The notes under the pieces: generated by a model
Seen by the model: the letters and a program-made list of their open reading frames with translations, nothing else
The model's database searches: none
What the model was told of the DNA's origin: nothing
Position numbers and translations under genes: made by a program
Source of the DNA: Planctomycetota bacterium
GTDB taxonomy: Bacteria; Planctomycetota; UBA8108
DNA: 21,114 nucleotides
NCBI GenBank assembly: GCA_022451445.1
Contig: JAKUSY010000009.1
Location: 1-21,114 of the forward strand
Reading direction: 5' to 3'
Part shown: piece by piece, positions 15,270 to 21,114 of the stretch
Layout of the letters: each line of letters begins with the position of its first letter
How positions within the stretch are numbered: the stretch's first letter is position 1

Positions 15270-18176
15270 ATGAGAACCGAAGCATTCCCAAAATCGACGT
15301 CCAGAACGCCGGGTGCCGCCGCCCGGCTCACTCGCTGCCTGGCACCGGTGCTGCTCACCATCACGCTGACGGCCTGCAACGCCCTCGTGAAGGCCCCCCC
15401 GGGCCGGAAAACACTCCACGATGACCCGCCGGCGGCACTCTCCGGATTAGAGCGTCTGCGCTTCGCGATAGAAAACCTCGGCGAGGTCGAGCCCGGCCTT
15501 CTCTACCGCTCCGCAAATCCGAGCCGGACGCTGTTGAAGTTCCTGGTGAAACGGGTCGGCCTGAAATACGTGCTCAACCTTCGAGGCACCGCCAATCCTG
15601 AAGACGCAGCCTTCATGAAATCGATCGGCGGCGAGCTCATCAGCCTGCCCATGTCGGCCAGCCGCCCCCCCACGCCCAGGCAGGTTCTCGAGATGATCAG
15701 GATCACCCAGCAGGCGCGGAGGGAGGGCGCCTCCATACTCATCCACTGCATGGCCGGAGCGGACAGGACGGGGATGATGGTCGGGGCCTGGCGCATGCTC
15801 TTCCAGGGAGCCCGGGACCGGGAGACCCTGACGCGTGAGACCCTGATGTACCGCCACATTCCCCCGGTCTGGCCCAACGTCCACAGGTATATCGAGGTCT
15901 TCCGTCCCGAGCTCTTCCGGGACTTCATCGACAACCCTCCACTCCTCCTCGATGAGTCCCGCATCCTCGGCCTGGAGAAAAATTTCCTGCTGGACTATCC
16001 CCTGCTCGCGGGCAACCGCGCACTGACCAGGGGTCCCCTGCGCGCCGGAACCGCGCGCATGGATCTGCTCGAGGGTTGGAGCGACCCCGTTCAGATGGCG
16101 AGCTACGGGCCATCCCCGCCCAGGGCCCGGGGAGTACGCCAGCCGGTCTACGCCCGGGCGCTGGTCCTCGACAACGGCGCGACCCGGCTCGCCCTCGTCT
16201 CCTGCGACCTTCTCATCATGCACAGGGGATTGAGAGAGGCTGTGCTGGGCAAGCTCTCCGGCAGCGGCTCGCGCTTCGATGGGGTGATGCTCTCCGCCAC
16301 CCACACCCACACCAGCGTCGGAGGCTTCGTGGATGATCCCCTCTTTGAGTTCTACATGCTTGGTGAATACGATCCGGAGTGGGCTGATCATCTCGCCGCC
16401 CGGATCGCCGGGGCCATCTCAAAAGCCGACAGCTCGCTGCAGGACGCCAGGCTGGGCTGCGGACGAACCTTCGTTGAGGACGCCAACTACAACCGCCGCC
16501 ACGGCGAAACGACCGATCCCGAGCTCGCCCTCATCAAGATCACCGGCCCGGCGGGAAAACCCCTGGCGCTGCTGGTGAACTTCGCCGGCCACCCGATCCT
16601 CGAACCCAACGACGCGATGCTGTCGCCGGATTACCCCGGCCTGCTCGCCGCGAAGCTCGACACCGACTACGGCTTCGGCTTCTTCCTGCAGGGAGCGCTC
16701 GGAGATCTCAACGCCGGATTCGACCGGCGCGACCCCGAGTGGAGACGGGATGGGCTCGCTGAAAAAATCGCCGGGCGCCTTCACCGGGCCATCGCCGGGG
16801 TCTACGACAGCATCCCGGTGGAGGCCGAGATCCGGCTCGCCTCCCTGACCGCCTCCTTTAAACTTCCCGATATCAATTTCAACCTGGTTCCCGACCTGCT
16901 CTTCCCCATCGACTGGTTATTCAACTCACTCATCGACTGGCCGGAAAGGTTTCCACTGCAGGGAGTTCGTATCGGCGATGCGGCGATCCTCGCCACCTCC
17001 AGCGAGCTCTCCGGCCGGCTCGGGCTCCAGGTCAAGAGGAACAGCCCGGTCCCCTTCACCCTGGTGGCCTCGCATTGCGGTGATTACGCCGGCTATGCCC
17101 TGGCCCAGGCCTACCATGCCCGCAGCAAGCTCGATGCCAGCTCGATCGTCGCCCTCGGCGGCTCCTCCCACGGACCGCAGCTCGTCGAGAGCTCAGCCGC
17201 TCTGCTGGACGCGCTCGGGGAGGGGGAAGAAAAGGCTCGTACCGGCCCGCCACTGTCGCCCGCGGCCCTGCACCGTATCAGCTGGCCGGACCGCGAGCTC
17301 GGACAGGAAGAGCGAAAACAACTGCTCCAGGAGGCCTCCACGGCTGAAGAGGTGGCGCTCGGGCTCTCCCTCGATCCGACGCTGCCGCAGAGCCGAAGCT
17401 TCCAGACGCTGGTCGGCAATTCCATCCGCGAGAGCCTGCGAATCGATGTCTACACCGCCTGGCACGACCGGGTGAGAGGAGCTTCCCGAGCGCGCGGAGA
17501 CCTCCAGGACAGCGGCGCCCGGCTGAGCGCGGAAATCCCGGGCGACCTGCGGCTCGACCTCCAGCTTGGATACAGGAGCGCATCGTGGGAGCTCGATGGC
17601 GCGCGACACAGGAAAGAGGACGCCCTCGACCTGAAGCTGGGTGTCGAAAAGATCTTTACGCTGAACTCCGACAGGCTCGAGGGAAATGCCCTGCGGCTGA
17701 TTCCCCGGCTCGAATTCCAGGCCCCGAGCGCGGATGCCTCCGACGACGAGCCCTTCGCCTTCGCCTCCGGCTCCGGCGCCTGGCGGCCCGGAGCGGGTGG
17801 AGCCATCGAGTTCACCTGGAATACCGCCAGGACGCTCAGCGCGCAGACGCTCTATACCACGACGCTCGATGACCACCTCGGCCGGCGCCCCGGAGACCGC
17901 TGGGAGAGCCTGCTGGGCTACAGCGAGAGGCATGGCTGCGTCTCGCTTCACCTGCGGGCGGGAGCGACCCTCTGGCTTGCCGACCGCAGGGACGGCGGAC
18001 TCACGGCCGCCGACCTTGCCGCGAGCTCCTGGGAGCTCGCCCTGCGCCCCGGCCTCTCGCTGCACCTCGGAAACGATACCGAGCTCTTTTTTGAGGGCAG
18101 TTTTCCTCTGGGCCAAGGTAATGACAGCGCCGGGGACGGCAGCGGGCTCTTCATCGGCCTCTCGACCGGCTTCTGA
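15270..18176 (+). CDS. Lipoprotein fusing dual-specificity phosphatase, neutral-ceramidase-family domain and outer-membrane barrel
   Basis: A 968-residue protein of unusual build. The N-terminus has basic residues, a hydrophobic run and a lipobox L-T-A-C36. Residues 60-215 are a dual-specificity phosphatase: VLNLRGTANPED and the signature HCMAGADRTG (159-168; Cys160, Arg166). Residues about 255-640 match the neutral/alkaline ceramidase family: RGVRQPVYARALVLDNG, LSATHTHTS (zinc His345, His347), NFAGHPI (His441), LQGALGDLNAGFD. In known ceramidases a Ser nucleophile sits in the D-V-S-P-N motif; here it reads D-L-N-A-G, so amide hydrolysis is doubtful. Residues about 750-968 are alternating strands ending in a C-terminal Phe (GLFIGLSTGF), like an outer-membrane barrel. 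The three parts are in one uninterrupted frame. It may act on phospholipid or sphingolipid-like headgroups at the cell envelope. Domains are sure to likely; function unknown. Confidence 0.85.
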   Translation: MRTEAFPKSTSRTPGAAARLTRCLAPVLLTITLTACNALVKAPPGRKTLHDDPPAALSGLERLRFAIENLGEVEPGLLYRSANPSRTLLKFLVKRVGLKYVLNLRGTANPEDAAFMKSIGGELISLPMSASRPPTPRQVLEMIRITQQARREGASILIHCMAGADRTGMMVGAWRMLFQGARDRETLTRETLMYRHIPPVWPNVHRYIEVFRPELFRDFIDNPPLLLDESRILGLEKNFLLDYPLLAGNRALTRGPLRAGTARMDLLEGWSDPVQMASYGPSPPRARGVRQPVYARALVLDNGATRLALVSCDLLIMHRGLREAVLGKLSGSGSRFDGVMLSATHTHTSVGGFVDDPLFEFYMLGEYDPEWADHLAARIAGAISKADSSLQDARLGCGRTFVEDANYNRRHGETTDPELALIKITGPAGKPLALLVNFAGHPILEPNDAMLSPDYPGLLAAKLDTDYGFGFFLQGALGDLNAGFDRRDPEWRRDGLAEKIAGRLHRAIAGVYDSIPVEAEIRLASLTASFKLPDINFNLVPDLLFPIDWLFNSLIDWPERFPLQGVRIGDAAILATSSELSGRLGLQVKRNSPVPFTLVASHCGDYAGYALAQAYHARSKLDASSIVALGGSSHGPQLVESSAALLDALGEGEEKARTGPPLSPAALHRISWPDRELGQEERKQLLQEASTAEEVALGLSLDPTLPQSRSFQTLVGNSIRESLRIDVYTAWHDRVRGASRARGDLQDSGARLSAEIPGDLRLDLQLGYRSASWELDGARHRKEDALDLKLGVEKIFTLNSDRLEGNALRLIPRLEFQAPSADASDDEPFAFASGSGAWRPGAGGAIEFTWNTARTLSAQTLYTTTLDDHLGRRPGDRWESLLGYSERHGCVSLHLRAGATLWLADRRDGGLTAADLAASSWELALRPGLSLHLGNDTELFFEGSFPLGQGNDSAGDGSGLFIGLSTGF

Positions 18177-18190
18177 ACTCCGCCCCGAGC

Positions 18191-18925
18191 TCAGTCCACA
18201 GCAAGCCGGCCGAGCTCTCCCGGGCCTATGCGGCCATCATGGAGAGCCGAGGCGATCAGGACGCCATCGACCCCCGCCGCCCGCAACGACAGCAGGTCAT
18301 CGAGGTTTCTCACTCCCCCGCCCGTGACCAGCTCGAGCCCTTCAAAGCGGTCCTTCCAGGCGAGACACCTGTCGAGGTGCGCCGGCCCCCCACCGATCCC
18401 CACGGCGGCGAGATCGAGCAGGATCATGCGCTCGATTCCCGCTGAGACCGCCGCGGAAGCGATCTCATCAACGGTGGCGGGCCAGTCTCCCCCTCCACTC
18501 AGCGGCTTTCCGGCGGCCAGGTCCAGGCTGAAGATCACCCTCTGCGCGCCGAGCTCCCCAACCAGCTCCGAGAGGAGGCGGGGGCCGGGAAGCGTCTCGA
18601 GCGCGGCGATGACCTCTCCATCGAGCCGCCGGGTAAGCTGCCGGGCCCCGGCGATGGAGCGGATGCCCGCATCGATCATGAGCTCGAAGCCGAGCTCCTC
18701 CAGCGAGGCGCAGGTCTCGAGGTCCGCCTCCCCCCCGGTGATCGCGTCGAGGTCGGCGAGGTACATGCGCCCGAGACCCAGCTCACTCCGCAGGGAGACG
18801 GCCACCTCGGCGGGTTCAGCCGATGAGCACAGCTCGCTTTCGACCGGCTTGTAGAGGTCTCTCTTGCCGGCGACACCCCGCACAACGAGGCCTCCCTTGA
18901 GATCCAGGACTGGAATTATCTGCAT
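18191..18925 (-). CDS. HisA-like TIM-barrel protein of C1-cofactor clusters (COG1411 type)
   Basis: A 244-residue protein related to the histidine-pathway isomerase HisA. It begins MQIIPVLDLKGGLVVRGVAG, with Asp8 at the HisA general-base position, and repeats the half-barrel phosphate-binding pattern: LADLDAITGGEADLE early, LLDLAAVGIGGGP and LELVTGGGVRNLDDL later, ending GVDGVLIASALHDGRI. Genuine HisA would be with other his genes; none are here. Relatives (COG1411) occur in methanogens and in methylotroph H4MPT/methanofuran clusters without, as far as I know, a proven reaction. ATG 18925 is chosen; the frame extends to 19195 but that is antisense to the kinase gene. It is divergent from the kinase across 40 bases that hold a small TCCGG/CCGGA inverted repeat, and its 3' end faces the phosphatase-ceramidase gene 14 bases away. 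Confidence 0.85.
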   Translation of the reverse strand: MQIIPVLDLKGGLVVRGVAGKRDLYKPVESELCSSAEPAEVAVSLRSELGLGRMYLADLDAITGGEADLETCASLEELGFELMIDAGIRSIAGARQLTRRLDGEVIAALETLPGPRLLSELVGELGAQRVIFSLDLAAGKPLSGGGDWPATVDEIASAAVSAGIERMILLDLAAVGIGGGPAHLDRCLAWKDRFEGLELVTGGGVRNLDDLLSLRAAGVDGVLIASALHDGRIGPGELGRLAVD

Positions 18926-18965
18926 ACCTGTAGAATCCGGCTCTTCTTTTTCCGGAAAGCGATTA

Positions 18966-19652
18966 ATGAAAATTGAATTATACGAAAGGAAAACCGAAAA
19001 TTGCCGCCTCACTGGAATGCTTACTGAAAACCTACCCACACCTGAATCGATTATCAAGCTGGGCGGCAGCCTGCTTGGGCTCCCGGATCTCCGCAGCCGC
19101 CTGACGAATTTCATCGGCGACTTCAGCAGGAGCTGCTCAATCCTGATCTGCGGCGGCGGCGGGATGGTGGACCAGGTCAGGAAATGGGACAACATCTACA
19201 ATCTCGGGGAGGCGAGATCCCATTGGCTCGCCCTGCGCACGCTCTCCATCACCGCGCGGGTCGTCGAGAAGGCGGTGCCCGGACTGGAGCTCGCCGATTC
19301 GGTGGAATCCATCGAGCCCCTGTGGAAGGCGGGCAAGCTACCTGTCTTCGACCCCTACCAGTTCATCACCGAGCTCGACGAAGGAAGCATCGACTCCCTG
19401 CCGCGGCGCTGGAGGGTCACCAGCGACTCGATCGCCGCCCGCATGGCGAGGGTCTTCAGGGCCCGGGAGCTCATCCTGCTGAAATCGACCACCTTCCCTG
19501 AGCGCATGTCCATGACCGAAGCCGCGGAGCTCGGCATGGTCGACGAATACTTCCCGACCGCGGCCAGGGACCTCCAGCGGGTCGTAGCGGTCAACCTGCG
19601 GGCAGATAACCTTGAGGAAAGCATCCTCTACAGCCTCTCTACCCAGTCCTGA
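18966..19652 (+). CDS. Amino-acid-kinase-family protein, MfnE-like (methanofuran synthesis)
   Basis: A 228-residue kinase of the aspartokinase/uridylate-kinase fold, of the COG2054 type. IIKLGGSLLG gives the Lys-Gly-Gly ATP-binding start, SILICGGGGMVDQVRKWD the glycine-rich substrate loop, and WRVTSDSIAARMA plus LILLKS the C-terminal nucleotide-binding part. In methanogens MfnE of this family phosphorylates aminomethyl-furanmethanol phosphate to its diphosphate; the MfnB gene overlapping its end supports the same pathway here. ATG 18966 has GGAAAG before it; ATG 19017 would drop 17 poorly conserved-looking, AT-rich codons and is a real alternative. An ATG at 18864 lies in the HisA-like gene and is rejected. 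The stop lies 14 bases inside the convergent mfnB gene. Family is sure; the MfnE role is likely. Confidence 0.83.
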   Translation: MKIELYERKTENCRLTGMLTENLPTPESIIKLGGSLLGLPDLRSRLTNFIGDFSRSCSILICGGGGMVDQVRKWDNIYNLGEARSHWLALRTLSITARVVEKAVPGLELADSVESIEPLWKAGKLPVFDPYQFITELDEGSIDSLPRRWRVTSDSIAARMARVFRARELILLKSTTFPERMSMTEAAELGMVDEYFPTAARDLQRVVAVNLRADNLEESILYSLSTQS

Positions 19653-20403
19653 GGACTTCGCGAAGACAGCGGCGCAGGTTCCTGACCGCCCGCCGCTCGA
19701 CGCTCGCGGTGCGCGCCCCGGCTGTCGCCGCGCCGCGTACGGCGATGACATCGACGCCGGCAGCGGCGGCGGCCGGGAGCTGTTCGGCCGTGAGCTTGCC
19801 GGCGGCCACGAAACGGACACCTCGGCGCCTGGCCCTTCCTGCGAGAACAGCGATTTCACTCCAGCCGACATGGACCGGGAGAGCCCCCGCCTCCTTGTCC
19901 CAGGTGTCGACGAGAAAATGAGAGAACCCTCTCTCGATGGCGTACTCCAGCAGGCTCTCCGGCTCAGGAGAAGAGGCCCGCTCCCAGTCAGCGTAGGCCA
20001 CGGCCACGAGATCCGCCTCCTCCCCGCTCGCCGCGCGGACAAGACCGCGCGCCCGCTCGAGCATCCCTCTCCAGTCCTCTTCCCGGGTATGGCTGAGTCC
20101 CAGCTTGTAGAGCGAGATCCCGCGCTGATGCTCCAGCGTCCAGTCCCGGCCCCGGGTCCGCAGCTCACCCAGGGCCGCGCTGATGGGCGCCGCGCCAGCC
20201 ACCGAGCGGACCACGGCCTGCCGCGCATGCGCGTCCGCCTCACCGAGAGAACCCGCTCCGGGCTCCTTGATATCGATGATGTCGGCCCCTCCCTCGAGCG
20301 CCTCGATCGCCTCCTCTGCCGATCGCACGCTCACCAGCAGGCGGGGAACGCCATCGGCGCTCTTCCCGGTCTGTCGCGACAAATCGATCCGGGCTCGCTT
20401 CAA
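19639..20403 (-). CDS. mfnB: (5-Formylfuran-3-yl)methyl phosphate synthase (MfnB, UPF0264)
   Basis: Makes the furan ring of methanofuran from two glyceraldehyde-3-phosphate molecules. The 254-residue TIM-barrel protein has the family opening RLLVSVRSAEEAIEALEGGA followed by DIIDIKEPGAGSLG, whose Lys matches the active-site Lys of archaeal MfnB, then SLYKLGLSH, FLVDTWDKEAG and RFVAAGKLTAEQLP. The start is TTG at 20403, set by a strong AGGAG site seven bases away; no ATG lies near the expected N-terminus. The stop is TAG. Its 3' end overlaps the kinase gene by 14 bases in convergent orientation. The lamin-tail/dockerin gene ends only 15 bases upstream, which suggests read-through or a promoter inside that damaged gene. 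With the kinase it implies a bacterial methanofuran (methylofuran). Confidence 0.92.
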   Translation of the reverse strand: MKRARIDLSRQTGKSADGVPRLLVSVRSAEEAIEALEGGADIIDIKEPGAGSLGEADAHARQAVVRSVAGAAPISAALGELRTRGRDWTLEHQRGISLYKLGLSHTREEDWRGMLERARGLVRAASGEEADLVAVAYADWERASSPEPESLLEYAIERGFSHFLVDTWDKEAGALPVHVGWSEIAVLAGRARRRGVRFVAAGKLTAEQLPAAAAAGVDVIAVRGAATAGARTASVERRAVRNLRRCLREVLRTG

Positions 20404-20420
20404 CAGGGGTCTCCTCCCCT
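20404..20420 (-). promoter_or_regulatory. Ribosomal binding site of mfnB inside a small hairpin
   Basis: On the minus strand an inverted repeat AGGGG / CCCCT (bases 20420 to 20405) encloses AGGAGA in its loop, seven bases before the TTG start. The ribosomal site is thus presented in, or masked by, a short GC hairpin. The upstream dockerin stop codon overlaps the same stretch. Possible translational control; the stem is short. Confidence 0.4.
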
Positions 20421-20823
20421 ATAAACCGCAGGAGAGATTGTCCTCGGTCGGATCCACCCCGGAAAGCGGGAAGGGCTCGGGCAATGCAGGCCCGCCAAGG
20501 AAAAGATAATTGAGGATAAAGGTCGCATCGGTGAGGTTGACGTTCGAGTCGTCATCGGCATCCGCCGAGTCCAGGCAGGCCGGAGCCTCCTCTCCAATGA
20601 ACAGGTAGAGCAGGATCCCGACCGCATCGGAGAGATTGACGCTGGTGTCGCCGTTGGTATCGCCACGGATGAACAGCGGCTCGTCATCCTCCCTTCCTGG
20701 TGAGCCTCCACGCCGCTGCGAAGCCCTCCAGCGCTCGCCGTGATCATTGTCGAGATCGGCCAGCACCTCGATCATCTCGATAGAATGGCCCGCCCTGACC
20801 TCGGGCCAGGAGCCTCCATCCAC
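20419..20823 (-). CDS. Dockerin-like C-terminal part of a lamin-tail surface protein
   Basis: The open C-terminal 134 codons of a larger protein. The first part (VDGGSWPEVRAGHSIEMIEV … WRASQRRGGSPG) is the end of a lamin-tail (LTD) domain. It is followed by two calcium-binding dockerin-like repeats: FIRGDTNGDTSVNLSDAVGI with LLYLFIG, and DADDDSNVNLTDATFILNYL with FLGG. Such paired repeats close many secreted planctomycete proteins and are thought to mediate surface attachment or protein binding. The Gly common in the calcium loop (NGDGS) is Thr in the first repeat, and DDDGS is DDDSN in the second. A GTG at 20823 is the first start after a stop codon, but it lies in mid-domain, so this is almost surely not a true gene start. 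Ends with TAG 15 bases before mfnB. Confidence 0.7.
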   Translation of the reverse strand: MDGGSWPEVRAGHSIEMIEVLADLDNDHGERWRASQRRGGSPGREDDEPLFIRGDTNGDTSVNLSDAVGILLYLFIGEEAPACLDSADADDDSNVNLTDATFILNYLFLGGPALPEPFPLSGVDPTEDNLSCGL

Positions 20824-21114
20824 GTATTTCCCGTAATCTATCGTCGCGGGATAGACGGGAGCCGCATCCTAGAGCCGACGCTCATCGCCTCCGTTGTCGA
20901 GCGCACCCTGGTAGTCACCGAAGACCTGGGCTGAGTTCAGGACACCCGGATACCGCTCGAGAAACGCATCCCTGTCCCGGACCACCACTACCATCCCGCC
21001 CTGCGGCACCGTGGTACCGCGGGGAAATACGAAGTACACACAACCTGGGAGAACCCAGTCAGATGCGTGGATATACCTGCCACTGGAATTCAGAAAGTCG
21101 CTCTACTCCAGTCC
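20824..21114 (-). pseudogene. Upstream lamin-tail domain of the dockerin protein, with two in-frame TAG codons, runs off the edge
   Basis: The frame of the dockerin part continues upstream as recognisable LTD sequence: SDFLNSSGRYIHASDWVL, YFVFPRGTTVPQGGMVVVV, then FGDYQGALDNGGDERRL. It is broken by TAG at 20871-20869 (after GDERRL) and TAG at 21105-21103 (before SDFLNSS). At both places the reading frame is kept, and a Trp or similar residue would fit, so each break could be one base change (for example TGG to TAG). The protein starts beyond the window. Either the gene is decaying or the sequence has errors here; TAG is used as a normal stop by other genes nearby. Confidence 0.65.

Overview
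The window looks like a piece of a high-GC planctomycete chromosome (Planctomycetota, probably uncultured). Evidence: a Cys-type secreted sulfatase, a lamin-tail/dockerin surface protein, an S46 exopeptidase and, above all, a bacterial set of genes for tetrahydromethanopterin (H4MPT)- and methanofuran-linked one-carbon metabolism, which is known from planctomycetes and methylotrophic proteobacteria. Taxonomy is inferred from gene content only. No RNA genes, insertion sequences or CRISPR arrays were seen, and no gap between genes reaches 300 bases.

Layout. 1-617 (-): fae (formaldehyde-activating enzyme), open at the left edge and read through a terminator-like hairpin. 708-1841 (+): ATP-grasp ligase of the COG2232 type, divergent from fae. 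1842-5371 (-): three apparently unrelated genes (sulfatase, adenylate kinase-like kinase, GntP-type permease). 5529-13005 (+): the core run, mch - RimK-like ATP-grasp (broken by an in-frame TAA) - CitG-like transferase - PTPS/QueD-like pterin enzyme - atypical SDR - pterin-4a-carbinolamine dehydratase - dihydropteroate-synthase-related protein - pabB. Several of these genes overlap by 4 bases. 13032-15131 (-): S46 dipeptidyl-peptidase. 15270-18176 (+): a 968-residue lipoprotein that joins a dual-specificity phosphatase, a neutral-ceramidase-family domain and a probable outer-membrane barrel. 18191-20403: three further cofactor genes in alternating orientation (HisA-like, amino-acid-kinase/MfnE-like, MfnB). 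20419-21114 (-): lamin-tail plus dockerin protein with two internal TAG codons, running off the right edge.

How the genes fit together. Fae and Mch are catalytic steps of formaldehyde oxidation to formyl-H4MPT. Most other genes of the core run are plausible steps in making the cofactor: pterin head (PTPS-like, PCD, possibly the SDR), arylamine (PabB), pterin-arylamine joining (DHPS-related), ribosyl transfer (CitG-like, inferred) and amino-acid tailing (ATP-grasp ligases). MfnB and the MfnE-like kinase belong to the furan part of methanofuran. Formyltransferase/hydrolase (fhc), methylene-H4MPT dehydrogenase and RFAP synthase are not in this window and must lie elsewhere if the pathway works.

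Points of most interest: the phosphatase-ceramidase-barrel fusion; an SDR in the H4MPT operon with the catalytic Tyr replaced by Phe; a PTPS with a C-E-x-x-H-G-H motif; the CitG-like gene as a candidate ribosyl transferase; and interruptions in three genes (RimK-like, fae 3' end, LTD-dockerin), which may be real decay or sequence errors.
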